A DNA stretch of 64,000 nt from Stutzerimonas stutzeri (GCF_002909485.1 NZ_PPXG01000005.1:186001-250000); one strand, 5' to 3'; positions 37,101-46,318 are shown, counted from the stretch's first letter. Notes: generated by a model not told the origin, from the sequence alone. A program made the numbers and translations.

Positions 37101-38652
37101 GCTGCAATGGCTGGCCGAGCTTGCGCACGGCAGGCGCGCGACGCGCATGCAGGTGGCCCATGATCGCGCCCTTTGGCTTCCGCTCGAGCGGCTAATGCTG
37201 CTACGCGCGGTCTATCCGCAGGCACCGTTCGAGCCGCACCTGCAGGCACCCGCCGGATACGACCAGCCGATCACGGAAGATGAGGCGCTGGTGGATTTGA
37301 TTCGAGCCCGCCTGAGCGGCTTCGGACCGATGCCGGTTGCGTTGATCGCACGGCCGTTAGCCTTGCCTGCCTCTGTCGTCGCGATGGCGCTGACCCGCCT
37401 GGAAAGCCAAGGCTACGTGCTGCGCGGTCGTTTTACCGCTGGCGCGATCGAAGATGAGTGGTGCGAGCGACACCTACTGGCGCGTATTCATCGCTACACG
37501 GTCAAGCGATTGCGCAGGGAGATCGAACCTGTCGAACGCACCGATTTCATGCGCTTTCTCGGTGACTGGCAGCATCTTTCCGGCGCCACGCGCATGCAGG
37601 GCCGCGAGGCGCTGGTCACGGTCGTCGAGCAGCTGGAAGGTTTCCAGGCTGCCGCCGCGGCTTGGGAAGCGGATCTGCTGCCGACGCGGCTCAAGGACTA
37701 TGGCGGCACCTGTCTGGACGAACTCTGCCGTTCCGGGCGTATCGTCTGGACACGGCTTGCCGGACGCCTCAAGGCCAGCGCGGGCCCGGTGCGTGGCACG
37801 CCGATCGTTCTACTGCCGCGTCGGCGGTTGAATGCCTGGCTAGCACTGGCGGCCGATGCACCGGCGCCAGAGCTTTCGTCACGGGCCCAACGGGTTTTCG
37901 ATTGCCTGCAAACCCAGGGCGCATTGTTCTTCGATGAGCTGCAGCATGACGCGCACCTGCTGCGCAGCGAGCTGGAAGACGCCCTTGGCGAGCTGGTCGC
38001 GGTGGGGCTGGTGAATGCGGACAGCTTTGCCGGTCTGCGCAGCCTGTTGGCACCCGCCAGCAAGCGCTCGCGAGCGGCCCGCCGGACACGTGGCGGCGCC
38101 TTCATTGGTGGCATGGAAGATGCCGGGCGTTGGGCGTTGGTGCGCAAGTCAGGGGCCGGTGACGAGAAGGTTAAGGCGCGGGCAACGTTCGATCCTGAGG
38201 CGCTGGAACACATCGCCAGGGTGCTGCTGCGGCGCTACGGGGTAGTGTTCTGGCGCTTGCTGGCGCGTGAAGCTGACTGGTTGCCGCCCTGGCGCGAACT
38301 CTTACGGGTCTATCACCGGCTGGAAGCTCGCGGCGAGATCCGTGGCGGACGCTTCGTCTCAGCCGTGGCGGGTGAGCAGTTCGCGCTGCCGGAGGCGCTC
38401 GGATTGCTGCGCGAGGTGCGCAAACGGCCAGCGTCCGGCGAGCTGCTGGCGGTATCGGCGGTCGATCCGCTGAACCAGTTGGGCACTTTGTTGCCGGGCG
38501 TCAAGGTGCCGGCGTTGGCGGCCAATAGAGTGCTTTTCCGCGACGGCATGCCGGTGGCTGTGCTGGTGGCGGGCAAGCTGCAATGGCTGACGGAGTTCGA
38601 TGAACACGGTCAGCGCGAGGCACGGCGGTTACTGACGGCAACAGGACGCTGA
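34108..38652 (+). CDS. lhr: Lhr-type ATP-dependent helicase, large form
   Basis: This is a 1514-residue superfamily 2 helicase close in size to E. coli Lhr. Walker A is APTGSGKT (about 48-55), motif II DEIH (174-177), SATQKP motif [11 protein letters not shown] and [15 protein letters not shown] motifs IV-V, and [18 protein letters not shown] motif VI. A winged-helix and Lhr core domain continue to about residue 590. A Pro/Gly/Glu-rich stretch at about 601-667 is translated from a REP-type insertion. A long C-terminal region with further winged helices follows. Lhr proteins move 3'-5' along DNA or RNA:DNA duplexes and are linked to DNA repair. The start at 34108 was preferred over the TTG at 34072. 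It is monocistronic and may extend near the DUF6279 gene convergently. Confidence 0.92.
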   Translation: MTASYPDPLSCFHPAVAGWFSRSFPAPTPAQAAAWPLIRAGHSTLVAAPTGSGKTLTAFLAALDALVQQGVAEGGLADATRVLYVSPLKALSNDIHINLEAPLAGITAELARLGLAPLEIRTAVRTGDTPQAERNAMRKRVPHILVTTPESLYVLLGSASGREMLADVQSVIVDEIHAIAGNKRGSHLALSLERLEALCGRPLVRVGLSATQKPIDAVARFLVGVGRPCEIVDIGHGRARDLALEVPPVPLEAVMSNDTWALVYDRLAALASEHRTTLVFVNTRRMAERTTRYLAERLGAAVVAAHHGSLAREQRLSAEQKLKRGDLRVLVATASLELGIDIGDVELVCQLGSPRSISAFLQRVGRAGHQVAGVSKGRLFPSSRDDLIECAALLDAVRRGELDTLKIPQAPLDVLAQQIVAEVACREWGEDALLQLFRRAMPYAALDEATFQSLLRMLSDGYTTRHGTRGAYLHRDLATRSLRGRRGGRLTALTSGGTIADNADYAVLLEPQGLNIGTVNEDFAVESLTGDVFQLGNTSYRILKIESGRVRVEDAQGMPPSIPFWLGEAPGRSDELSFAVARLRDEIDRRLTEGAPSPYAGRPNPLPKGEREQAEAAGTNDEGPGTGRVATAAQSGEAPRVGDEQASLPVPAADQAPSPLRGEGWGEGAAVGRVDLSPAIDWLTGTLGLAETAARQIVEYLARARSALGALPTQQRLVMERFFDESGGTQLVIHSPYGSRINRAWGLALRKRFCRTFNFELQAAATEDAIILSLSTSHSFPLAEVWRYLHSASAEQVLIQALLDAPLFGVRWRWIATTALALPRMAGGRKVAPQLQRMKSDDLLATVFPDQVACLENIVGEREIPDHPLVRQTLDDCLHEAMDSEGWLALLRRMEGGEVELLARDLPAPSPLAMEILGARPYAFLDDAPLEERRTQAVLARRWSDPESSDDLGALDPEAIAAVREEAWPEARNADELHEALTAMGCIAESEAAARPHWLQWLAELAHGRRATRMQVAHDRALWLPLERLMLLRAVYPQAPFEPHLQAPAGYDQPITEDEALVDLIRARLSGFGPMPVALIARPLALPASVVAMALTRLESQGYVLRGRFTAGAIEDEWCERHLLARIHRYTVKRLRREIEPVERTDFMRFLGDWQHLSGATRMQGREALVTVVEQLEGFQAAAAAWEADLLPTRLKDYGGTCLDELCRSGRIVWTRLAGRLKASAGPVRGTPIVLLPRRRLNAWLALAADAPAPELSSRAQRVFDCLQTQGALFFDELQHDAHLLRSELEDALGELVAVGLVNADSFAGLRSLLAPASKRSRAARRTRGGAFIGGMEDAGRWALVRKSGAGDEKVKARATFDPEALEHIARVLLRRYGVVFWRLLAREADWLPPWRELLRVYHRLEARGEIRGGRFVSAVAGEQFALPEALGLLREVRKRPASGELLAVSAVDPLNQLGTLLPGVKVPALAANRVLFRDGMPVAVLVAGKLQWLTEFDEHGQREARRLLTATGR
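35908..36110. repeat. Inverted REP pair (REPIN-like) inside lhr
   Basis: Two perfect palindromes, CCCTCTCCCC-AAG-GGGGAGAGGG at 35919-35941 and CCCTCTCCCC-TCC-GGGGAGAGGG at 36076-36098, lie about 135 nt apart in opposite orientation. Each is flanked outward by a related GGYTGGGGYG tail (minus strand on the left, plus on the right). This is the structure of a REP doublet. It is in frame inside the helicase gene and translates as [10 protein letters not shown] ... [11 protein letters not shown]. No transposase of the REP-associated type was seen nearby. Confidence 0.75.
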
Positions 38653-38668
38653 GCAGCAAAGGTTCTGC

Positions 38669-39532
38669 TTAAGCAGCAGGCGCCAGGCATTTCAGGTTGC
38701 CGAAGTCGGTCCGCAATTGCGCCAGGCGCCCAGTGAGGTGCTTGCGCTGCCCATCGTCGGCGAGGGCGTAGAGGTCAGCCACCAATTCCAGGCCGGCCTG
38801 CTCGGCACGCTGCAACGTGGCCCGATCGCTTTCGTTCATCAGCGCCTCGCGTTCCTGCAGGAGTTGCGCGATGCGGGTATCGAAATCGTCGTTGTGACGT
38901 TCTTCGACAGCAGCAAGCAACATCGTCTGCCAACGCTCGCGATTCTCCAGCCAGCGGCTGTTCTGTTCGCGCAGGGCATGCGCCCAGACCAGCACGCGCT
39001 GGCGCTGCTCTGCATTGAGCTGCCCAAACCAGTACTGCAAGCGCTCCTGCATGCGCTCGGCGCGTTCACGAATCTGCTGGTCAAGTGGCGGCGTCAGGTA
39101 CTTTTCCCGGTGTTCGCGTCGGTTTTCCTCCAGCCCTTTGCGCAACTCAACGACTTGTTTGTCATTCAGCGCACGGAGAACGTTGCTGGCGGTCGGGGTG
39201 ATTTCCACGGCAACGGCATGCATGGCTTCCCGAACGGCGCGGTAGTGTGGCTCAAGGTCGCTGTGATCGAGCTCGCCGTCAGCGCTATCGCGCTCAAGCT
39301 GCTCGACGCTGGCGAGAAGCTCCGGCAGCTGCGTGCTGCAATGCCAGGCCAGGTGTTCACGCAGCCGTTCGCGTAGCTCGCGCTGCTGACCGCGATCAAG
39401 GTCCAGATAATCGTTGAGTGTCCAGGGCACCAGCATGTCGATATTGCGATAGACCAACGTAACGCGGCTGCAGCCGGCCAACAACAGCGTGGCGAACAGG
39501 GTCAGCAGAAGCAGGCTGGTGGTAGGGCGCAT
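38669..39532 (-). CDS. DUF6279-type lipoprotein
   Basis: This is a 287-residue lipoprotein. The ATG at 39532 has a GGGAGG site and yields a signal peptide with lipobox LLAGC (Cys21). The mature part is almost entirely helical and charged (LDLDRGQQRELRERLREHLAWH, LEENRREHREKYLTPP, NAEQRQRVLVWAHALREQ), with SRVTLVYRNIDMLVPWTLNDYL at its start. This matches the DUF6279 family found in Pseudomonas. It is probably attached to the inner leaflet of the outer membrane; the role is unknown. It ends convergently 16 nt from lhr. Confidence 0.8.
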   Translation of the reverse strand: MRPTTSLLLLTLFATLLLAGCSRVTLVYRNIDMLVPWTLNDYLDLDRGQQRELRERLREHLAWHCSTQLPELLASVEQLERDSADGELDHSDLEPHYRAVREAMHAVAVEITPTASNVLRALNDKQVVELRKGLEENRREHREKYLTPPLDQQIRERAERMQERLQYWFGQLNAEQRQRVLVWAHALREQNSRWLENRERWQTMLLAAVEERHNDDFDTRIAQLLQEREALMNESDRATLQRAEQAGLELVADLYALADDGQRKHLTGRLAQLRTDFGNLKCLAPAA

Positions 39533-39712
39533 CGTCTCTTTCCTCCCGGTACGGCGCTTTTCTGTAGAGCAGTGGCGGCGCCAGGGGTTCGCCCCAGGGA
39601 ATGTTTCGTCGGTGCAGGCGAGTAAAGGCGCCCGGCGTGTGGTCTCCATTAAATGCGCCAGCATCGCGGAAGCGAGGTGGTAGTCCTATCCCAGCAGCAA
39701 TGGAGAAATGCC

Positions 39713-39901
39713 ATGACCTCTCAAGTCAAACATCTCAGCGGCGACGACGTGCCCAAGGCCTGGCGCCCGACCTGGGCCGTGTGTTGGGTGGTGGAGTTGA
39801 ATGGCACCGTCGTCGGCGGTCCCTACGCCACCGAAGAAGAGGCTCGCGCAGTGCTAGAGGGCAAGGAGGAACCGCGTATTTCACAAACCCCTGCGCCCTG
39901 A
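39713..39901 (+). CDS. Small conserved protein, 62 aa
   Basis: This is a short soluble protein starting at 39713 with GGAG eight bases upstream. It contains KAWRPTWAVCWVVELNGTVVGGPYATEEEARAVLEGKEEP, a compact beta-beta-alpha pattern in which a strand pair is followed by an acidic helix. I do not know a named family with certainty. The ribosome site, codon usage and conserved-looking turn GPYATEEEA support coding. It lies between two minus-strand lipoprotein genes and is probably monocistronic. Confidence 0.6.
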   Translation: MTSQVKHLSGDDVPKAWRPTWAVCWVVELNGTVVGGPYATEEEARAVLEGKEEPRISQTPAP

Positions 39902-39926
39902 CCGTCACACAAGCCTGAGCCCGTAG

Positions 39927-40475
39927 CTAGCGTGACTGCTCCAGGCAGTGCTGCGGGCAAGGCGCTTGATAGGGCACCGATGGCGGAGGCGGTGCGACCA
40001 GCTGGTTCACCAGTTCCAGCGATTTGTCGAATGAGGGATATCCGCTACGCGCCACGTCCAGCTCACCGTAGGCCTGTTTGTAGCGATCGGCTTTGGCTGG
40101 ATCGGCTACGTCCAGCAGATAGGGCTCCTGGTAAATCTTGTAGAGCAGCGCCACCGCATGTGGATGGCCTTTGCTCTTGGCCTTCTCCAACAGCTGCAGC
40201 ACCTCCGAAGGCTCCGGTCCTTGCCGAATCAGCAGCAATGCCTGATAGAACTCGGTCTCGCCGCGCCGATCCAGTTTCGCGCTGCGATCAAGCAGAGCCT
40301 GGGCCAGCTCATAGCTATCTTCATCGGCGATAGATATGAGAATTTTCGCCTGCATCAAGTCGTTCTGATACAGCAGACGTTCGGCACGACAGTCGTCGTT
40401 CCAGAGGCGATCGCAGGATTGGCTGGCGCAGCCGCCAAGGGTCAACAGCAGGCCGAACAGCAGTGCCTTTTTCAT
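39927..40475 (-). CDS. Lipoprotein with helical repeat (Sel1/TPR-like) body
   Basis: This is a 182-residue protein with lipobox LGGC (Cys16) after MKKALLFGLLLTLG. The mature part has paired helices of the Sel1/TPR kind (DSYELAQALLDRSAKL, TEFYQALLLIRQG, EVLQLLEKAKSKGHPHAVALLYKIYQEP in pieces) and ends with a Pro-rich tail and a CPQHC motif. Six Cys residues beside the lipobox could form periplasmic disulfides. It is probably a scaffold lipoprotein. No partner can be deduced from context; it is followed 77 nt later, in gene order, by a periplasmic binding protein gene upstream on the same strand. Confidence 0.75.
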   Translation of the reverse strand: MKKALLFGLLLTLGGCASQSCDRLWNDDCRAERLLYQNDLMQAKILISIADEDSYELAQALLDRSAKLDRRGETEFYQALLLIRQGPEPSEVLQLLEKAKSKGHPHAVALLYKIYQEPYLLDVADPAKADRYKQAYGELDVARSGYPSFDKSLELVNQLVAPPPPSVPYQAPCPQHCLEQSR

Positions 40476-40552
40476 GGCTGACTCATTCTCCGTTTCTTTT
40501 TAGCCAGTATGGGCCGTGCCAGCTTCGATCCGCTATAGGCGCTTACGTTCGC

Positions 40553-41323
40553 TCAAAAATAGGAGCAGGGCGCATTCATTGGCTGCAGGCCGTAGCGCCT
40601 GAGCAGGGTCTGCCAGCGCGCACTGTGCGGCAGGTCGGCAATGAGCTGCTGCACGAACTGAGTGGTGTCCGCGTTCAGACTGGCTGTCATGAGCACATGG
40701 CGATCGAATGCATACAGCGGGATTGGCGAAACGTACAGCTGCTCATCAGGTACTTCCGTCAGGCTGTAGAACAGCCGGGACGACCGGGGAATCAGCGCTA
40801 CATCTAGGCGCCCGGAGAGCAGTTTGTTCAGATTCTGCAGATCGCTGTGCACATCCTCGCGATGAATCAGGTCCTTTTCGATGTCGTTCTCCAGGGCGCG
40901 ATAGCGGTGCCCGAGAACCCCGCCCAAACGCATGCCGTGCAATGAGCGCGGCCCGTCATAGTCGACTGGCGCATCGCTGCGAGAGACAAAATCCTGAATA
41001 TCGCACAGTAGCGGACGAGTCCAACTGGCGTGGGCCGTCAGCCGTTCGGGAAAGAACTCCGGCGTGGCCCACAGCAGAATGCCGGGCTCATTGGTGGCGA
41101 GCCGTGCGTCGAGACGCTTGCGTGGCAGTTGTGTCAGCTGGAAGTCGTAACGACCGTGATTGGTCGGATGCTCGTTGAGCAGCTGTACCAGCGCTTCGGA
41201 AAGCCCATGGCTGTGCCCGGAGGCGAAAGGCGGAGATGGCTGATAGGCCCAGACGGCGACGGGCTCGGCGGCCAGAATGTGCAGTGGAAACACGGTCAGC
41301 AGCAAGAGCAGCAATTTCTGCAT
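40553..41323 (-). CDS. Periplasmic solute-binding-like protein (SBP_bac_3 type)
   Basis: This is a 256-residue protein with a signal peptide (about 1-18, MQKLLLLLLTVFPLHILA) and a bilobal binding-protein pattern: VWAYQPSPPFASGHSHGLSEALVQLL, ERLTAHASWTRPLLCDIQDFVSRSD in pieces, LNKLLSGRLDVALIPRSS. The start is the ATG at 41323. Stand-alone proteins of this type, with no ABC permease genes nearby, are common in Pseudomonas, and some serve as sensors for two-component systems. No ligand can be named. The gene is isolated, with about 130 nt upstream to the pseudouridine synthase end. Confidence 0.75.
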   Translation of the reverse strand: MQKLLLLLLTVFPLHILAAEPVAVWAYQPSPPFASGHSHGLSEALVQLLNEHPTNHGRYDFQLTQLPRKRLDARLATNEPGILLWATPEFFPERLTAHASWTRPLLCDIQDFVSRSDAPVDYDGPRSLHGMRLGGVLGHRYRALENDIEKDLIHREDVHSDLQNLNKLLSGRLDVALIPRSSRLFYSLTEVPDEQLYVSPIPLYAFDRHVLMTASLNADTTQFVQQLIADLPHSARWQTLLRRYGLQPMNAPCSYF

Positions 41324-41452
41324 CGCGATCCTGTCGTAGCGAAAAACCGTCGTGGCGAATTGCCTCAACGAGCCCGCCAAGACTGATTCAGCGAAGCGTG
41401 TAAAGCAAGCACACTCCGTCACTCGGGGGCGAGGGGAGATGCTGGCTAGGGT

Positions 41453-42178
41453 TCAGAACCGTTCGTGCTCGCCCAGAAAACGCCACTGGTTGAGCGGCAG
41501 CTTGGCCATCGACAGGCGACCAATGCGAATACGCTTCAGAGCGACTACATGCAGGCCAATGGCTTCGCAGAGCATGCGGACTTCGCCTGGTGCGGGTTCC
41601 TTGACCACCAGCCGCAGGCGGTTTTCGCTCTGCCAGCTGACTTTGGCCTTGGGCAGTATTCTGCCGCGATGGCCGATACCTTTGGCAAGCAGCGCCAGCC
41701 CGTTCGTTTCAGCTTCGCCGCTGACTTCGACGACGTATTCCTGTTCCAGCTTGTCACGCGTGCTGGTCAGCAAGCGGACCACATCGCGCTGCTGGCTGAA
41801 GATGGTCAGGCCGCTGGCATCATCGTCCAGCGGCAGCAGCAGGTTCTGCTGGAGCAGGTGCCGCTTTAGCGGCTCGATTCGGCTGGGATCGTCATTCCAG
41901 TGGTCGCTGGCCAGCAGAGCGCGGCGAGTGCTTTCGACCTCCACGCCGATCACTGTGTCGGCGGGCTTGTGCAGCAGCAGTGTCACTGGCGGAATTTCTT
42001 TCGCCGTGGCACCGGCCTGCAACTCGATGTGTTGTTCCGGTCGCACCTTGAGGAAAGGCGCTTCGACCAGTTCGCCGTCAACGGTTACCCAGCCACCCTC
42101 GATAAACAGCTCTGCTTCGCGCCGGGAACAGCCGAGTTGTTCGGCGAGGCGTTTGGCAAGGCGTACAGGGTCGGTCAT
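41453..42178 (-). CDS. S4-domain RNA pseudouridine synthase, divergent active site
   Basis: This is a 241-residue RsuA/RluF-type enzyme. The S4 RNA-binding domain covers about residues 6-60 (LAEQLGCSRREAELFIEGGWVTVDG in pieces). The synthase domain carries HKPADTVIGVE and TRDKLEQEYVVEVSGE, both typical. At the catalytic loop the sequence is LLLPLDDDASGLTIFSQ: Asp118 is present, but the usual Arg of GRLD is Pro116. AEVRML-type sequence near the C-terminus reads APGEVRMLCEAIGLHVVALKRIRIG and is normal. The target is probably a ribosomal RNA uridine. It is monocistronic; no terminator was seen. Confidence 0.82.
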   Translation of the reverse strand: MTDPVRLAKRLAEQLGCSRREAELFIEGGWVTVDGELVEAPFLKVRPEQHIELQAGATAKEIPPVTLLLHKPADTVIGVEVESTRRALLASDHWNDDPSRIEPLKRHLLQQNLLLPLDDDASGLTIFSQQRDVVRLLTSTRDKLEQEYVVEVSGEAETNGLALLAKGIGHRGRILPKAKVSWQSENRLRLVVKEPAPGEVRMLCEAIGLHVVALKRIRIGRLSMAKLPLNQWRFLGEHERF

Positions 42179-42262
42179 GGTGCGCTCGGGACGGGGAAGG
42201 GGGGTGGAACGCGGCGAGCCATAACTGCGCTGGCTCGCCGAAGGCGGTTCGATTTCAGACCA

Positions 42263-42442
42263 TCACTTCTTGCTGATGGTGATCTGCCGGGACGGGCCCT
42301 GGGTCTGGCCACTCACGCCGTTGGGGATGGACTGGACCTCACCGCCTGCCTTGATAAAGGCGGCCATTTGAGCAGCAAGAGACTGGCTGGTTTCAGAGGC
42401 GGGTTCGGGTTTGCGCTTGGCGCTGGTGGTTTTCGTGGCCAT
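42263..42442 (-). CDS. Small basic protein, 59 aa
   Basis: This protein begins at the ATG at 42442 (MATKTTSAKRKPEPASETS) and ends PSRQITISKK. It has a Lys/Ser/Thr-rich, probably disordered N-terminus and an amphipathic middle (SLAAQMAAFIKAGGEVQSIPNG). The ribosome site is modest (AAGGAC, about 11 bases upstream). The position between the pseudouridine synthase and the PQQ dehydrogenase and the pseudomonad codon pattern support coding. Function is unknown; an RNA- or DNA-binding role is only a guess from charge. Confidence 0.6.
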   Translation of the reverse strand: MATKTTSAKRKPEPASETSQSLAAQMAAFIKAGGEVQSIPNGVSGQTQGPSRQITISKK

Positions 42443-42624
42443 TGGATCACTTGTCCTTGAATCAGTCGAACCGGGCATTATACAGATTTGATCAAATTTT
42501 GTTCAGTTTTTTATGCCCGGTCATTTCTTGAAGCGTTTTTGCAACCACCGAACGCGCTGTCTGGTCTTCAATGAAGCCGCGAAACGTGGGTTTCACGACT
42601 GAACCGCCTACCCGGAGGACCAAC

Positions 42625-43773
42625 ATGCTGCGCCATGCCATTTGTACCACGCTCTGCGGTTTCGCCATTGCCGCTTCGTCCCAGGCCATTGCCGAGCCGC
42701 AGCGCTATGCCAGCGAGGCCGGTCAGGTGACAGTGAAGGAAATTGCTTCGGGTCTGGAGAACCCTTGGGGGTTAGCCTTTCTGCCGGACGGCGAGCGCAT
42801 GCTGGTGACCGAGCGCCCCGGTCGCTTGCGTGTGGTTGGCCTGGACGGCAGTCAGTCCGATCCGCTCAGCGGCGTGCCGGAGGTGTACGCGAAGGCCCAG
42901 GGCGGTCTGCTCGATGTGCGCCTGTCGCCGGGTTTCGACGAGGATCGTCTGGTTTACCTAACCTATGCCGAGGAAGGCGAGCAGGGTAAAGCCGGGACCG
43001 CAGTGGGCCGCGGACGGCTGAGCGACGATCTGTCCCGGTTGGAAAATTTCGAAGTGATCTTCCGCCAGATGCCAAAGCTGTCCACCGGTATCCACTTCGG
43101 TTCGCGGCTGGTGTTCGATGATGATGGGCATCTATTCGTCGCGCTAGGCGAGAACAATCAGAGACCGACCTCGCAGGAACTCGACAAGCATCAGGGCAAG
43201 GTGGTGCGCATTGGGCTGGACGGCAGCGTGCCGGACGACAATCCGTTTGTCGGTAAGGACGGCGTGCAACCGGAAATCTGGTCCTACGGTCACCGCAACC
43301 AGCAGGGCGCGGCACTCAATCCGTGGAGCGGCGTGCTGTGGACCAACGAACACGGTCCGCGTGGCGGCGACGAGGTCAACATTCCCCAGGCAGGAAAGAA
43401 CTATGGCTGGCCGCTGGCGACCCATGGCATCAACTACAGCATGCTGCCGATCCCCGAAGCCAAGGGTAAGACCGTCGACGGGACGGAGTCGCCGCACCAT
43501 GTCTGGGAGAAGTCACCTGGCGTCAGCGGCATGGCGTTTTACGACGCGCAGCGCTTCCCTGGCTGGCAACACAGTCTGTTCATCGGTGCGCTGGTGGACC
43601 AGTCGCTGATCCGCTTGCAGCTTGATGGCGACCGCGTGATTGGTGAGGAGCGACTGCTCAAGGAGCTGGGCGCGCGCATCCGTGACGTCCGCGTCGGGCC
43701 TGATGGTTACCTCTATCTGCTGACCGATGCGGGAAGTGGCAAATTGCTGCGGGTTGGTCTGGAAGAGCAGTGA
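42625..43773 (+). CDS. PQQ-dependent aldose sugar dehydrogenase (YliI/Asd-like)
   Basis: This is a 382-residue periplasmic protein with a signal peptide (about 1-23, SSQAIA) and a six-bladed beta-propeller of the soluble glucose dehydrogenase B family: NPWGLAFLPDGERMLVTERPGRLRV in pieces, GGLLDVRLSPGF, GIHFGSRLVFDDDGHLFVALGE in pieces, WSYGHRNQQGAALNP, NEHGPRGGDEVN, and VSGMAFYD. It oxidises aldose sugars with PQQ as cofactor. GGAGG lies eight bases before the ATG. A terminator hairpin follows. It is next to gcd, so two PQQ sugar oxidases lie together although no pqq synthesis genes are in the window. Confidence 0.9.
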   Translation: MLRHAICTTLCGFAIAASSQAIAEPQRYASEAGQVTVKEIASGLENPWGLAFLPDGERMLVTERPGRLRVVGLDGSQSDPLSGVPEVYAKAQGGLLDVRLSPGFDEDRLVYLTYAEEGEQGKAGTAVGRGRLSDDLSRLENFEVIFRQMPKLSTGIHFGSRLVFDDDGHLFVALGENNQRPTSQELDKHQGKVVRIGLDGSVPDDNPFVGKDGVQPEIWSYGHRNQQGAALNPWSGVLWTNEHGPRGGDEVNIPQAGKNYGWPLATHGINYSMLPIPEAKGKTVDGTESPHHVWEKSPGVSGMAFYDAQRFPGWQHSLFIGALVDQSLIRLQLDGDRVIGEERLLKELGARIRDVRVGPDGYLYLLTDAGSGKLLRVGLEEQ

Positions 43774-43785
43774 TCTATTGATTGT

Positions 43786-43811
43786 CGACGAGGCCGCTGG
43801 CCTCGTCGTTT
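43786..43811 (+). terminator. Terminator of the aldose dehydrogenase gene
   Basis: CGACGAGGCC and GGCCTCGTCG form a perfect 10-bp stem with a GCT loop, followed by TTT, 13 nt after the stop codon at 43773. Confidence 0.7.
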
Positions 43812-43946
43812 CCGCTGCATCATGCCAATCTCCGCTGCGCACGGAGCTATCCCGCTCATCGCCTGTCCCACTCTCATCGACGGCCACTTCTGCTGGCCTT
43901 CGGAGTGTTTTTGCGGGTTCGATAACAAGATCGAGGGAGAAAGGCC

Positions 43947-46277
43947 GTGGCTGTGGTTATCAGCGGATTGTTCTGCGTCATTGTCGGGCTGGCGCTCGGC
44001 GTCGGAGGGGCGAAGGTCATCAGCCTGGGAGGTACTTGGTACTTTGCCGTAGTGGCGGCCGGTTTTCTGCTGACTGGCGTGTTGCTGCTGATGCGCCGCC
44101 GAGCGGCGCTGTGGGTCTATGCGCTGCTGATGCTCGGTGCGCTTGGCTGGGCGCTGTACGAGGTGGGGCTGGACTGGTGGCAACTGGCGCCGCGCGGCAG
44201 CATCATCGCGCCACTCGGGCTGTGGTTGCTGATGCCATCGATCGCGCGCCGTCTCGGCTGGCAGCACTTTGGCTTTCGCGCCTGGGGCGGCGCCGCACTG
44301 CCGCTGATGCTGGCGGTCTTGCTCTGGGGCGTGGCGGCGGTTTATGCGGTGGGGCATGACAGCCACGACATCAAGGGCATGCTGCCGCCACCCTTGGCCG
44401 AAGCGCCGGTCGCCGAGGACAGTGTTCCGGCCGGTGACTGGCATGCATACGGGCGCACCCAGCACGGTCAGCGCTATTCGCCGCTGGCGCAGATCACGCC
44501 GCAGAACGTCGAGCGCCTGGAGCCGGTCTGGCATTACCAGACCGGCGACGTCCGCCGCCCGGAGGATCCCGAGGAAACCACCTATGAAGTCACGCCGCTG
44601 AAGGTCGATGACAGTCTGTACCTGTGCACGCCACACAATCTGGTGATCGCCCTGGACGCCGAAACTGGCCAGGAGCGGTGGCGCTTCGATCCCGAGGTGC
44701 CGCACTCGGTCAATCGTCAGCATCTGACCTGCCGAGGCCTGTCTTACCATGCCGCTCCGCAGGCTAGCAGTGAGCAGGCATGCCGGCAGCGGCTGTTCAT
44801 GCCAACTGCCGACGCCCGGCTGATCGCCCTGGATGCCAAGACCGGTGAAGTCTGCCCGGGCTTCGGCGATAACGGCGAGGTGGACCTGTGGGCGAACATG
44901 CCGCACGTCAAAGAAGGCTTCTACTACTCCACCTCGCCGCCGGTAGTTGCACGAGACGTGGTGATCATTGGCGGGGCGGTGAATGACAACGTGCGGGCCA
45001 ACGAGCCGTCCGGTGTCATTCGTGCCTATGACGTCTATAGCGGCGAGTTGAAATGGAACTGGGACCCGGGTAATCCTGATGAAACCGCGCCCATTGCCAG
45101 CGGGCAAACCTACAGCCCCAGCAGTCCGAACAGCTGGAGCATCTCCAGTGCCGATGAAACCTTGGGCATGGTCTATGTGCCGCTGGGTAATCAGGTGCCA
45201 GATCAGTGGGGCGGGCGGCGTAGCGAGAACAGCGAGCGCTTTTCGTCCTCTATTGTCGCGTTGGATCTGGATAGCGGCCGGCTGCGCTGGGTGTTCCAGA
45301 CCGTGCGTCATGACCTCTGGGATATGGATGTGCCGGCGCAGCCAAGCCTGGTCGACATCCAGACCAAGGACGGCCCGGTGCCGGCTCTGGTGGCGCCGAC
45401 CAAGCAGGGTGACATCTACGTACTCGACCGCCGTAGCGGCGAGCCTATTCTGCCGGTAAACGAAGTGCCGGCCCCACAGGGGGCCGCCGAAGGCGATTGG
45501 GTCGCCAAGACGCAGCCGGCGTCGGCGCTGTCCTACGAGCCGCCGAAGCTCCAGAGCAAGGACCTGTGGGGCGCCACGCTGATCGATCAGATGATGTGCC
45601 ACATCCAGTTCCATTCCCTGCGCTACGAAGGGCGCTACACGCCGCCGTCTACCCAGGGCACGCTGGTCTACCCGGGCAACTTCGGCGTATTCAACTGGGG
45701 CGGCGTGGCTGTCGACCCAGTGCGGCAAATGATCTTCAGTACACCAGCGTACCTGGCCTTCACCTCACGGCTGATTCCTCGCGAGGATGCAGAGACGACC
45801 TACGTGTCGGAGGAGGAGCCGTTTCTCAACGAAAACTTCGGCTCGCCGTTTGCCGTCGAGCTGAAAGCATTCGTCTCGCCCATCGGGCTGCCATGTACCG
45901 CGCCGCCGTGGGGCTACGTGGCCGGTGCCGATCTGCGCACCGGCAAGACCCACTGGCTGCGCAAAAATGGCACCGTGCGTGATCGCTCCCCGATCCCGCT
46001 GCCGTTCAAGATGGGCGTGCCGAGCCTCGGCGGACCGATGATCACGGCCGGTGGCGTCGCGTTCTTGAGCGGCACGCTGGACTACTACCTGCGCGCTTAT
46101 GATGTGGGTACTGGTCGTGAGCTGTGGAAGGCGCGTCTGCCGGCCGGTGGGCAGGCTACGCCAATGACCTATGAGAGTCGCTCGGGTCGGCAGATGGTTG
46201 TCGTGGTCGCCGGTGGACATGGCTCGCTGGGTACTAAAGCTGGCGATTCGGTGATCGCCTATGCACTGCCACGCTGA
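43947..46277 (+). CDS. gcd: Membrane-bound PQQ glucose dehydrogenase Gcd
   Basis: This is a 776-residue quinoprotein. Five transmembrane helices occupy about residues 1-140, then an eight-bladed PQQ propeller faces the periplasm (DWHAYGRTQHGQRYSPLAQITPQNVERL in pieces, NAETGQERW-like repeats, HDLWDMDVPAQPSLVD, DRRSGEPILPVNEVPAP, TPMTYESRSGRQMVVVVAGGHGSLGTKAGDSVIAY in pieces). It oxidises glucose to gluconate and passes electrons to ubiquinone. The GTG at 43947 has a GAGGGAGAAAGG site. Length and the lack of a cytochrome c domain fit the glucose/quinate/shikimate family; quinate dehydrogenase remains an alternative. Confidence 0.92.
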   Translation: MAVVISGLFCVIVGLALGVGGAKVISLGGTWYFAVVAAGFLLTGVLLLMRRRAALWVYALLMLGALGWALYEVGLDWWQLAPRGSIIAPLGLWLLMPSIARRLGWQHFGFRAWGGAALPLMLAVLLWGVAAVYAVGHDSHDIKGMLPPPLAEAPVAEDSVPAGDWHAYGRTQHGQRYSPLAQITPQNVERLEPVWHYQTGDVRRPEDPEETTYEVTPLKVDDSLYLCTPHNLVIALDAETGQERWRFDPEVPHSVNRQHLTCRGLSYHAAPQASSEQACRQRLFMPTADARLIALDAKTGEVCPGFGDNGEVDLWANMPHVKEGFYYSTSPPVVARDVVIIGGAVNDNVRANEPSGVIRAYDVYSGELKWNWDPGNPDETAPIASGQTYSPSSPNSWSISSADETLGMVYVPLGNQVPDQWGGRRSENSERFSSSIVALDLDSGRLRWVFQTVRHDLWDMDVPAQPSLVDIQTKDGPVPALVAPTKQGDIYVLDRRSGEPILPVNEVPAPQGAAEGDWVAKTQPASALSYEPPKLQSKDLWGATLIDQMMCHIQFHSLRYEGRYTPPSTQGTLVYPGNFGVFNWGGVAVDPVRQMIFSTPAYLAFTSRLIPREDAETTYVSEEEPFLNENFGSPFAVELKAFVSPIGLPCTAPPWGYVAGADLRTGKTHWLRKNGTVRDRSPIPLPFKMGVPSLGGPMITAGGVAFLSGTLDYYLRAYDVGTGRELWKARLPAGGQATPMTYESRSGRQMVVVVAGGHGSLGTKAGDSVIAYALPR

Positions 46278-46318
46278 CTGGCGCTAGAATCGCCGCCTTT
46301 ATATTCGGGACCGCCCAA

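Noticed and set aside
43713..45728. 671-codon open frame antisense to gcd and the aldose dehydrogenase end
   Set aside because: High-GC antisense frame across a clear PQQ dehydrogenase, with atypical residue content and no recognisable domain.
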